Source of the DNA: Bacteroidota bacterium
Lineage (GTDB): Bacteria; Bacteroidota; Rhodothermia; Balneolales; Balneolaceae
Direction of reading: 5' to 3'
Assembly (NCBI GenBank): GCA_009909035.1
Contig: JAAAOB010000044.1
Location: 1 to 38,355 of the forward strand
DNA length: 38,355 nt
Part shown: one piece after another, positions 1 through 7,714 of the stretch
Layout: every line of letters starts with the position of its first letter
Numbering within the stretch: position 1 is the first letter of the stretch
The notes under the pieces: generated by a model
Database searches by the model: none
What the model was told of the DNA's origin: nothing
What the model saw: only the letters and a program-made list of their open reading frames with translations
Translations under genes and position numbers: made by a program

Positions 1-1359
1 CCACTTTCGTTCATCAAGATCGAGCAGGTGCATATACTCCGCACCTATTTTGCTGCAATATGTATCACGCAGCAGCTTGATGATATCACGCAGTTTAGCA
101 GATTTGAACCCTCCAAGTCCGCCGCAATAAAATTCACGATCCAGGTCCCAAAGCGTCAGCCCGTAATATTCAAGGTCTAGTTCCGGGCCGTGGCCGGGCG
201 AGACTTCAAGCGGATCGAGATCAGCCAGCACGTGACCGCGCATGCGATACATATTGATGAGACGCCACACCGCAATTGCGCGGCGATCATGCTCGAGCGT
301 GTTGGTTCCGCCGCTCAGCTGGCCCTGGTATTGATCATCGCCAAATGGCAGGGGCTCGTAGGGAATGTCAAGATCTTTGAATATCGACTCGTAAAATGTC
401 TCTTCGCCGTTTAACAGCTGGTGGATTTTCTGTAAGAATGAACCCGATTCGGCACCTTGAATGATCCGGTGGTCGTAGGTACAGGTGATAGACATCACCT
501 TGCTGACACCAAGCTGGTTTAGAACATCCTGCGCCATGGACTGAAACTCGGCCGGGTAGTTGATGGATCCGGTTGCAATTATTGCGCCCTGTTTTTGCAT
601 CAGGCGGGGAACGGAAGAGACGGTGCCGATGGTGCCGGGATTTGTAACACTGATGGTTGTGTTTTGAAAATCACTGATTTCGAGATCGCCGTTCCTGGCT
701 TTATAAATAATGTCAGCGTAGGCGTAGAGAAACTCCTTGAAGTTCATCTGGTCCACACCTTTGATATTCGGAACCACAAGGTTCCTGGATCCATCCTTGG
801 ATTTTAAATCTACCGCAATCCCCAGATTTACCTGTCCCGGCTCAATTCTGTAGTGTGTACCATCTTCGTTTTTATAGTACGAGTTGAGAGTTGGAAACTC
901 TTTGAGAGCCTGTATTACTGCCCAGGCAATAAAATGCGTAAATGAGGCTTTGGGTTCGCCGTTTCGAAGCAGATGACGGTTGATAATCGCACGATCTTCG
1001 GTAAGCATCTTCATAGGGAGGACACGCAGAGAGGTAGCCGTGGGCACCTTGATGCTGTCGTCCATGTTTTCAACTATTTTAGATGCAACGCCTTTAATCT
1101 TATGCTTTTTTGCATCTTCGGGAACCGGCTCCTCTTTTTTCGGCTTTTTCTTTTTTTTCCTTTCCGGTGCGGGCTCTTTTTTCTGCGCAGGCTCTTTTTT
1201 GGGCTCCTTCTCGGCTGGCGGTGCTGCTGCATCTCCGTTTAATTCGTCAAAATAGGTACGCCAGTGATCCGGTACTTGATCGGGATCGTCCTGATATTGA
1301 TTGTAAAGCTCCTCAACGAGAGCGGAATTAGGGCCAAAAACAGCTTCTAAGGATTTCAA
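1..1359 (-). CDS. kgd: Multifunctional 2-oxoglutarate decarboxylase/dehydrogenase E1 with fused succinyltransferase domain, N-terminal part (3' end outside window)
   Basis: The first 453 codons are visible and the gene runs off the left edge. In the TCA cycle this enzyme decarboxylates 2-oxoglutarate and passes succinyl groups on. Residues 1-40 match the N-terminal helix of 2-oxoglutarate dehydrogenase E1. Residues 41-88 are a Lys/Glu/Pro-rich linker. Residues about 98-320 are an acyltransferase (E2) catalytic domain with the DHR..xG signature at Asp296-His297-Arg298. The E1 part begins near residue 355 (EHDRRAIAVWRLINMYRMRG). No lipoyl domain precedes the E2 core, as in mycobacterial Kgd and corynebacterial OdhA. 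The start is chosen as TTG: upstream in frame there is no ATG or GTG before the stop at 1411-1413, and the protein then begins MKSLEAVFGP. No Shine-Dalgarno is evident. Product very likely; start moderately sure. Confidence 0.93.
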   Translation of the reverse strand, partial: MKSLEAVFGPNSALVEELYNQYQDDPDQVPDHWRTYFDELNGDAAAPPAEKEPKKEPAQKKEPAPERKKKKKPKKEEPVPEDAKKHKIKGVASKIVENMDDSIKVPTATSLRVLPMKMLTEDRAIINRHLLRNGEPKASFTHFIAWAVIQALKEFPTLNSYYKNEDGTHYRIEPGQVNLGIAVDLKSKDGSRNLVVPNIKGVDQMNFKEFLYAYADIIYKARNGDLEISDFQNTTISVTNPGTIGTVSSVPRLMQKQGAIIATGSINYPAEFQSMAQDVLNQLGVSKVMSITCTYDHRIIQGAESGSFLQKIHQLLNGEETFYESIFKDLDIPYEPLPFGDDQYQGQLSGGTNTLEHDRRAIAVWRLINMYRMRGHVLADLDPLEVSPGHGPELDLEYYGLTLWDLDREFYCGGLGGFKSAKLRDIIKLLRDTYCSKIGAEYMHLLDLDERKW

Positions 1360-1586
1360 AATAGTTGAGTCTGTATAAGTTAAGTAGTTGCGAAGTACGA
1401 AAGTAAAGGTTCAAAAGCCAAGCCGGGCCAATTGTATTGGGCTAATTGTAGCAAATGAGCCAATGACTGATTGGATTTAAACAAATCCAAATTAACCATT
1501 ATATGACAAAAAAACGATTCCATTACGCATAGAGATGAATCAATATCTTTTATGAAACAAACATTTAATGCCTCTTAATGAATGGT

Positions 1587-1594
1587 TATATTTG
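1587..1594 (+). promoter_or_regulatory. Possible Bacteroidota-type -7 promoter element upstream of pepF
   Basis: The octamer TATATTTG fits the Bacteroidota -7 consensus TAnnTTTG. A TTTA lies 19 bp upstream in place of the usual TTTG -33 element. Transcription from here would start near 1601 and leave a leader of about 33 nt before the ATG at 1634. This would exclude the ATG at 1568 as start. It is a single motif match with an imperfect -33, so it stays tentative. Confidence 0.3.
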
Positions 1595-1633
1595 GTAAAT
1601 ATCAGAAGCAACATATCACTCCTACTGACGAAT

Positions 1634-3451
1634 ATGAAAAACCAGCACTCTCAAGAAAAAACCGGTGCAGAAGACATTTTTTGGAACCTGTCTGACCTGT
1701 ATGCATCACCTGAAGATGATGCGCTTCAATCAGATAAAACAGAGCTCCGCAAACTCGCCGACAATTACGCTGATAAATATAAAGGAAAGGTCGAACAACT
1801 CTCCGCTGAAGAGCATGCGGATGCTCTTCGGGAGTACGAACAGATCATCTCCCTGGCAGGTAAAGTTGGGTCATATGCGCAGCTGATCTGGTCTACCAAT
1901 ACAGAGGATCCGGCACTTGGCAAACTTTTACAGGAGTCGCGTGAATTGAGTTCGGAGATCAGTCAAAAACTTGTGTTTTTTGATGTTGAGTGGTTAAAAG
2001 TGGATGATAAGAAGGCCAGCGAACGGATGGCATCAGACGCATTGAAACCATGGAAGCACTACCTGGTCACATCCCGAAGATACAAGGAGTACACGTTGAG
2101 CGAGGAGGCGGAGAAAGTGATGAGCGCCAAATCCGTAACGTCGCGTTCGGCCTGGAACCGGTACTTTGATGAAACACTGGGTGCCGCCAGGTTTGAACTG
2201 GACGGGGAGTCATTAACAGAACAGCAGGCGTTGAGCAAGCTTCATCAGCCGGATCGTGAGCTGCGAAAACGAGCTCATCAATCATTAACGGACACGTTCC
2301 GGGATCACTCCCGTACGCTTACATTTGTGTTTAATACCATTTTGGCCGATAAATACACAAACGATAAACTCCGGGGCTACGAGAGCTGGATAACCTCGCG
2401 TAATCTGGCCAACGAAATTGATCAGTCAACAGTCGACAGCTTGATCGATACCGTAACCGGCAAATACGAACTCGTTCAGCGCTACTACAGGCTCAAACGC
2501 TCTCTTTTGGGATACGATAAATTTTATGATTATGACAGGTACGCACCCCTGGTAAAAACCCAAAAGCAGATTAGCTGGCAGCAGGCCCGGGAGCGTGTTT
2601 TGGAGGCGTATGGTGATTTCCACCCGGAGATGAAACGTGTGGCCGGTAAATTCTTTGACAACCAATGGATTGATGCAGCCATCAGGCCCGGGAAGCGGGG
2701 AGGGGCCTACTCGGCAAGCACGGTGACGTCGGTTCATCCTTACGTTTTTATGAATTATGATGGTCAGCTACGCGATGTACAGACGCTGGCTCACGAACTG
2801 GGTCATGGGGTTCATCAATATCTTTCGCGCGAACAGGGCGAGCTGCAGGCTTCAACACCACTAACAACAGCTGAAACAGCTTCAGTGTTTGGTGAGATGC
2901 TGGTGTTCAACCGGCTGATGGATTCGCTTGATGATCCGGAGGAAAAACTGGCCCTGCTGATGAGTAAAATCGATGATACCATAGCCACTGTGTTTCGGCA
3001 GGTATCGATGAACCGTTTCGAGGATAAAATACATTCGGCCAGGCGAACAAACGGCGAGCAGACAACCGAACAGTTTTCGGATATGTGGTACGAGACGCAA
3101 AAAGATCTGTATGGAGACTCGGTTGAGATAACCGACGACTACAGGCTGTGGTGGTGCTATATACCACACTTTCTGCATACACCGGGATACGTTTATGCAT
3201 ACGCATTCGGTGAACTGCTGGTGCTTGCACTTTACAGTTCTTACCGCAGCGGGCAACCCGGATTTGAAGAGAGCTACCTGGATCTTTTGAAGGCCGGAGG
3301 GTCGGATTGGCCGCATGAGCTTGTCAAAAAAATAGGAATTGACATCCGCGATCGTGAATTTTGGCAGCAGGGGCTATCACTTTTTGAAGATATGATTGAA
3401 CAGGCTGAAGAATTAGCTTCGCAACTCGAAGACAAGACAAAGATGAAATAA
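1634..3451 (+). CDS. pepF: M3 family oligoendopeptidase (PepF-like zinc metallopeptidase)
   Basis: Cytoplasmic zinc peptidase that trims oligopeptides. From the ATG at 1634 the protein has 605 residues, the usual size for oligoendopeptidase F. The active site HELGH lies at His387-His391 (zinc ligands His387 and His391, catalytic Glu388). A Glu in TTAETASVFGEM near 414 is the likely third ligand. The C-terminal part (YIPHFLHTPGYVYAYAFGELL) is typical of the family. An in-frame ATG at 1568 would add 22 residues (MPLNEWLYLV...) that do not look like M3 sequence, and a possible promoter lies between the two ATGs. The next gene follows after 7 bp, so the two are probably cotranscribed. Function sure; start likely. 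Confidence 0.92.
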   Translation: MKNQHSQEKTGAEDIFWNLSDLYASPEDDALQSDKTELRKLADNYADKYKGKVEQLSAEEHADALREYEQIISLAGKVGSYAQLIWSTNTEDPALGKLLQESRELSSEISQKLVFFDVEWLKVDDKKASERMASDALKPWKHYLVTSRRYKEYTLSEEAEKVMSAKSVTSRSAWNRYFDETLGAARFELDGESLTEQQALSKLHQPDRELRKRAHQSLTDTFRDHSRTLTFVFNTILADKYTNDKLRGYESWITSRNLANEIDQSTVDSLIDTVTGKYELVQRYYRLKRSLLGYDKFYDYDRYAPLVKTQKQISWQQARERVLEAYGDFHPEMKRVAGKFFDNQWIDAAIRPGKRGGAYSASTVTSVHPYVFMNYDGQLRDVQTLAHELGHGVHQYLSREQGELQASTPLTTAETASVFGEMLVFNRLMDSLDDPEEKLALLMSKIDDTIATVFRQVSMNRFEDKIHSARRTNGEQTTEQFSDMWYETQKDLYGDSVEITDDYRLWWCYIPHFLHTPGYVYAYAFGELLVLALYSSYRSGQPGFEESYLDLLKAGGSDWPHELVKKIGIDIRDREFWQQGLSLFEDMIEQAEELASQLEDKTKMK

Positions 3452-3458
3452 TTTTAGA

Positions 3459-4895
3459 ATGGATAGAGAACAAAAAGCACTTGTTGAATTTAAACAGATT
3501 GTAGATGACCTCGTGTACTTGCTGCGGGAATCAACAGGGGCGCAAACAGCCTATCTCTACTGGGTGAACCGCTCAAGAAAGCAGTTTGTGCTTGAAACAA
3601 ATTCAACATCTCTGCCAAATGTCATGTTTCGGGACAGAGTCCGGTTTGAACAGCATTTCCTGGAAAACTATATCGACCTGGAGTCGCTTCTTCAACTTAA
3701 AACCGGGCGGGATATCGGCCAAAGTGATCTACAGCACTACTACGATTTTGTACCTGTTCGGCACCTGCTGCTTATTCCTTTCATTAACAACGGCGAGAAT
3801 GTTGCCATAACCGTACTTGAAACAGAACAGAAATTTTTGCTCTCTGAGCACGAGGAGGCGATCGAGGCGTACAGAAATGCACTTGCCAACGTCCTGAACA
3901 CCTATCTTGAACTTAGTGATCAGTTTAAAAGCGAGTCTGTTTGGAGTGGCTATGAGCAGACCCTGAAGGCGATTTCGCCAAAACAACATAAGGCGGAAAT
4001 TCTGAATACAATGGCGGAAAAAATGCAGCAGTTGCTGCCGAACGGGGGAGTGACCGTGATGCTGCGGGGTATGGATGTCTGGACTACCGTTTTAAATGCC
4101 ACATCATCCGATAAAAGTATGGTGCCCGGGGTGGTAATGGAAGAAAAATCGATGGCGTACGATGCACTCCAAAAAGGGGAGCCGCAATTTTCGATTCATT
4201 TCAATCAAAATCCAAAAAGGGTTTCGGTAGACGAGAAAAACACGGAGGGAGCAACGCTGGCCGTTCCAATGCTTGTGAATGGCCGCAGGCACGGCGTTGT
4301 TCTGGCGTATGATAAAAACCCGCTGACGTTTAAAGAGTCCACAAAACATCAGCTAATCAATCTTGTGCGGATTGCCGTACTCTCCATTCAGGTAAATTTA
4401 GATAAACTCCCGGTAGATAAAGATTTGTTTACCACGTCTCATGGAAATTTTATACCGGATATTTGGGAAACGGCGTTGACGAAAGAGATCAGCCGCACCA
4501 CCGAATCTACCCGCAAGCTTTGGTTTGGAATGGTGACCATTGATAATTTGCAGTCTCTCCGCTCGAAGTACAGGCTGGAAGAACTCAACAGAATGCAGCG
4601 GGCAATCGTGGGCATTCTAAATCCTTCGAATTTCGGGTATCACGGGTACATCGGGTTCAACAGCGATTATGTGTTTACGTGTCTGCTCTTTTGCGAAACT
4701 GATGACGAACACCGGCAATGGACTGAGGCTGTCAATCAGAGATTTCAACACCCTGTTGAACTCAGTGATGGGAAACGAATTAATCTTGGGATTAAATTTG
4801 GCTTTATTAAAATCAATCCTGGCAGTGATGAGGTCCATGATGTGGTCAGAAAAGCAAAAAAGGAGCTTTCAGGGGTACTGAACGCTACGGGATAA
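3459..4895 (+). CDS. GAF-domain protein with a degenerate GGDEF-like C-terminal domain
   Basis: 478 residues, no signal peptide or membrane segment, so cytoplasmic. Two GAF-like alpha/beta regions can be traced, about 5-150 (VYLLRESTGAQTAYLYWV ... HLLLIPFINNGENVAITVLE) and 160-310 (TLAVPMLVNGRRHGVVLAYD). The last 130 residues have the order of a GGDEF fold: a VTIDNLQSLRSKY segment like the D-x-x-F start, then YIGFNSDYVFTCLLF where RYGGDEFxxxL would stand. The catalytic GG(D/E)EF signature is absent (GFNSDY), so diguanylate cyclase activity is not expected. A regulatory or scaffold role is inference. The gene sits 7 bp after pepF and 24 bp before deoB, suggesting one operon. A real gene without a firm family name. 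Confidence 0.75.
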   Translation: MDREQKALVEFKQIVDDLVYLLRESTGAQTAYLYWVNRSRKQFVLETNSTSLPNVMFRDRVRFEQHFLENYIDLESLLQLKTGRDIGQSDLQHYYDFVPVRHLLLIPFINNGENVAITVLETEQKFLLSEHEEAIEAYRNALANVLNTYLELSDQFKSESVWSGYEQTLKAISPKQHKAEILNTMAEKMQQLLPNGGVTVMLRGMDVWTTVLNATSSDKSMVPGVVMEEKSMAYDALQKGEPQFSIHFNQNPKRVSVDEKNTEGATLAVPMLVNGRRHGVVLAYDKNPLTFKESTKHQLINLVRIAVLSIQVNLDKLPVDKDLFTTSHGNFIPDIWETALTKEISRTTESTRKLWFGMVTIDNLQSLRSKYRLEELNRMQRAIVGILNPSNFGYHGYIGFNSDYVFTCLLFCETDDEHRQWTEAVNQRFQHPVELSDGKRINLGIKFGFIKINPGSDEVHDVVRKAKKELSGVLNATG

Positions 4896-4919
4896 TCAAA
4901 AAAACCAGTCATAAAACAA

Positions 4920-6092
4920 ATGCGAACGATGGGCAGAGTTTTCCTAATTGTAATTGACGGACTGGGTATTGGCGCACAGGAGGATGCCAAACAGTATGGC
5001 GACCAGGATGCTGATACACTGGGGCATGTGTGTGAGCATTCGGGCTGTCAATTGCCGAATTTACAGAAACTGGGACTTGGCAATATAAAACCCCTTCGCT
5101 CTGTGCCCCCATCTGATGCACCGGCGGCCTCCTATGGTAAAATGCGCGAGGTGTCTGCCGGCAAAGATTCAACAACAGGACATTGGGAGCTGGCGGGAAT
5201 TCATCTGGACTCTCCATTTCCCACATTCCCGGATGGATTTCCCGAGATGGTTATCAAACCTTTTTGTGATGGTATTGAAAAGGAGGCCGCACTTTGTAAT
5301 TTGGCCTACTCGGGTACGGATGCGATACGAGACTACGGAAAAACGCATCTTGAGACTGGTTTCCCAATTGTCTACACCTCGGCAGACAGTGTGTTCCAGG
5401 TAGCCTGCCATGAACAGATAGCATCACCTGAAACACTCTATCAATGGTGTGAATTTGCCAGGCACGAGGTGATGACCGGTGAATTTGAAGTGGGACGTGT
5501 CATCGCCCGTCCATTTACCGGTGAGCATGGCAGCTTTGAGCGGTTATCAGATCAGCGAAAAGATTTTTCGTCTATTCCCCCTGAGCCCAACTTGCTGACC
5601 ATGCTGCAGGCGCACAGCGTGAAGTCGTACTCCATTGGTAAAGTTATCGATCTTTTTGCGGGCCGTGGGTTTACTCAATATCGAAAGACAAGAAGTAATG
5701 CAGAAGGTATTTCTCAACTTCTGAGTCTAATGAGTGCCGGAATCGATAACAGTTTTACCTTTACGAACCTCATTGACACCGATCAGCTGTACGGCCACCG
5801 GCAGGATCCGGAAGGATATGGCCGCTGCCTGGAAGAGTTTGACAGGGCCTTGCCGGCGATGCTGGATAAATTAGACGACCATGATCTTTTAATAATTACA
5901 GGGGATCATGGAAACGACCCGGCAGACGACAGTACAGACCATACACGTGAATTTGTTCCTTTGATTCTCTATGGGAAAAACCGGCAGGTACGGGATCTTG
6001 GCATTTGTGAAACGTTTTCAGATATCTCGGCAACTGTACTTACCTATTTCGGGGCTGGACCGCTTGAGAACGGCCGTTCGCTAATCCAGTAA
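4920..6092 (+). CDS. deoB: Phosphopentomutase
   Basis: Interconverts ribose-1-phosphate (or deoxyribose-1-phosphate) with the 5-phosphate, linking nucleoside breakdown to the pentose pathway. 390 residues, normal family length. Alkaline-phosphatase superfamily metal sites are visible: Asp13 in VIDGLG, the phospho-acceptor Thr86 in KDSTTGHWE, the DTDQLYGHRQDPEGYG motif, and ITGDHGNDP followed by DHTRE. The start could be Met1 or Met4 (MRTMGRVF); nothing in the upstream A-rich stretch decides this. It is third in the run after pepF and the GAF protein, all on the same strand with short gaps. No nucleoside phosphorylase is adjacent, so the usual deo context is missing here. Confidence 0.95.
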   Translation: MRTMGRVFLIVIDGLGIGAQEDAKQYGDQDADTLGHVCEHSGCQLPNLQKLGLGNIKPLRSVPPSDAPAASYGKMREVSAGKDSTTGHWELAGIHLDSPFPTFPDGFPEMVIKPFCDGIEKEAALCNLAYSGTDAIRDYGKTHLETGFPIVYTSADSVFQVACHEQIASPETLYQWCEFARHEVMTGEFEVGRVIARPFTGEHGSFERLSDQRKDFSSIPPEPNLLTMLQAHSVKSYSIGKVIDLFAGRGFTQYRKTRSNAEGISQLLSLMSAGIDNSFTFTNLIDTDQLYGHRQDPEGYGRCLEEFDRALPAMLDKLDDHDLLIITGDHGNDPADDSTDHTREFVPLILYGKNRQVRDLGICETFSDISATVLTYFGAGPLENGRSLIQ

Positions 6093-6423
6093 TAAATCAT
6101 CAGGCCATCAACCCACGTTGAGATGCGCTGATGGTTTGCAGGTTTACATGATTGAAACTCGGCTCGATTCTACCGGAGATTCTCAAAAAAAGATGGACTG
6201 AAGAAAAAAGACGGTGTCGTGTAATGCCCAAAGGGATTGGACTCTTATGAACGGCAATGGCATTAACAGAAACCAACTTTCGATTTATTACTAAAAAAGG
6301 TATATTTCTCAGATGATCAAAAGCTTAATTAAGCAACATTTTACGCTCTCTGCCGTAGTAATGTTGAATGTCCCATTTGCTGAGACGTCCTATCGTAGTA
6401 AAATCAACTAAATAATATCAATT
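6093..6423 (+). other. Intergenic region between deoB and the sigma factor gene (331 bp)
   Basis: No coding frame I can defend. Just after deoB lies a hairpin (listed separately). The rest, about 6140-6423, is A/T-rich and must hold the promoter of the sigma factor gene. I could not fix a -33/-7 pair with confidence; GGTATATTTC near 6299-6308 is only a near match to TAnnTTTG. Confidence 0.5.
6098..6133 (+). terminator. Hairpin after deoB, possible terminator
   Basis: Outer arms CATCAG / CTGATG pair perfectly. Inside, CATCAAC pairs with GTTG-AG-ATG across a CCAC loop, with a small bulge. It begins 6 bp after the deoB stop. The following GTTTGCAGG is not a clean U-tract, so intrinsic termination is uncertain. 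Confidence 0.4.
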
Positions 6424-7278
6424 GTGGCTAAAAGCTCAGGAATTTCTACACGCGAATCCGAATCACTTGATCGGTACCTTCACGAAATTGGTAAAGAAAA
6501 ACTTATCACTCCTGACGATGAAGTTCGACTGGCGAAAGAGATACAAAAAGGGTCTCAGAGGGCTCTCGAGGATTTAACGAAAGCGAATCTCCGGTTTGTT
6601 GTATCCGTTGCAAAACAGTATCAAAACCAGGGGCTCTCTCTCGGTGATCTTATTAACGAAGGCAACCTTGGCCTGATCAAAGCGGCCAAACGATTTGACG
6701 AAACCCGCGGATTTAAGTTTATCTCGTACGCTGTATGGTGGATACGGCAATCTATCCTTCAGGCGCTTGCGGAGCAAAGCCGTATCGTGCGTCTTCCATT
6801 AAACCGTGTCGGTGCTCTCAATAAAATCGGTAAAGAGCTGTCGAAGCTTGAGCAGGAGTACGAGCGTGTACCTTCAGCTGCAGAGCTTGCTGAAAGCCTG
6901 GAAATGACGGTATCTGAAGTGGCCGATACGTTGAAAATTTCCGGACGTCATCTTTCCATGGACGCCCCGTTTGCTCAGGGAGAAGATAACCGTCTGCTGG
7001 ATGTCCTTGAAAACGAAGAGATTCCCGACCCGGATAATGAATTGATGGGGGAATCGCTGAAAGTTGAGATTGAACGCGCTCTTTCTAAATTGACAAAAAG
7101 AGAAGCCGAAGTGATAAGACTCTATTTTGGAATTGGGCGGGAGCATTCGCTCACACTCGAGGAGATTGGCGAACGTTTTGATTTGACACGTGAACGCGTT
7201 CGTCAGATTAAGGAGAAAGCGTTGCGTAAGTTGCGTCATCATAATAAAAGTGCTGCACTTCGTGCATATCTTGGTTAA
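6424..7278 (+). CDS. rpoD: RNA polymerase primary sigma factor (RpoD/SigA)
   Basis: Housekeeping sigma factor that directs RNA polymerase to promoters. 284 residues, lacking the long region 1.1 of E. coli sigma70, as is usual in Bacteroidota and relatives. Region 1.2 is about 12-45 ([21 protein letters not shown]). Region 2 is about 48-118, with [19 protein letters not shown] covering 2.3-2.4. Region 3 is about 127-203. Region 4 is about 214-275, with the helix-turn-helix [20 protein letters not shown]. The start is GTG: the frame is closed by a TAA at 6409-6411 and no ATG lies between. The gene stands alone, with a structured repeat just after it. Confidence 0.96.
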   Translation: MAKSSGISTRESESLDRYLHEIGKEKLITPDDEVRLAKEIQKGSQRALEDLTKANLRFVVSVAKQYQNQGLSLGDLINEGNLGLIKAAKRFDETRGFKFISYAVWWIRQSILQALAEQSRIVRLPLNRVGALNKIGKELSKLEQEYERVPSAAELAESLEMTVSEVADTLKISGRHLSMDAPFAQGEDNRLLDVLENEEIPDPDNELMGESLKVEIERALSKLTKREAEVIRLYFGIGREHSLTLEEIGERFDLTRERVRQIKEKALRKLRHHNKSAALRAYLG

Positions 7279-7714
7279 GTGAATATTCATAGGCTGTCCA
7301 AAAAGGGCGTCATCCCGTGCTCGATGCGGGATCTCTTATCCTTGATAACGGCAGGAGATGCCGGTTCGGGGTCCGGCATGACGATATCGATGATGATTAT
7401 TCTTATTTAGCGCCCTTTTTGGACAGCCTCAACCAACACCAGCAGAGCCCAAGCCGTGTGAGCCAATGGTAGGCGGCTTATGCCGGAATATCCCGTTTTG
7501 GAAATCAGGCGTGGCGGTACGATTCGCACCTTTTATTCAAATCCCTTCATTTTACCTGACAGAACAGGAGACATGTATTTTCTGCTACTCATCTATCGTT
7601 ATATCCGTGTGATGATTCCAATTTCCATCTGTTGTGGCAGATCTCTGTTTGCATACCGGCGGGTAGCATGAATATGCGGTTTGTACATCTGGATTATCTT
7701 GTTAGATTAAATAG
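7279..7714 (+). other. Intergenic region between the sigma factor and sensor kinase genes (436 bp)
   Basis: Positions 7291-7429 are a MITE-like element (listed separately). The remainder, 7430-7714, shows no recognisable gene. A 63-codon open frame at 7480-7671 has no family features or ribosome site and is not called. The promoter of the downstream kinase gene probably lies in 7640-7714. Confidence 0.5.
7291..7429. repeat. MITE-like element with 19-bp perfect terminal inverted repeats and nested hairpins
   Basis: The arms at 7291-7309 (AGGCTGTCCAAAAAGGGCG) and 7411-7429 are perfect reverse complements. Inside, CGTCAT (7308-7313) pairs with ATGACG (7378-7383). Three further hairpins are visible: ATCCCG/CGGGAT at 7312-7332, TTATC/GATAA at 7336-7348, and ATGCCGG/CCGGCAT at 7358-7379. 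There is no coding capacity and no clear target-site duplication. The element starts 13 bp after the sigma factor stop and could act as a transcription stop in either direction. The GTCATCCCG...CCGGCATGACG type of repeat is known from several bacterial groups; copy number here cannot be judged from one window. Confidence 0.8.

Noticed and set aside
2882..3316. 144-codon minus-strand open frame inside pepF
   Set aside because: It lies wholly antisense to a clear M3 peptidase sequence, with no domain features.
7480..7671. 63-codon open frame between the MITE-like element and the sensor kinase
   Set aside because: No recognisable domain, no ribosome site, and composition unlike neighbouring genes.
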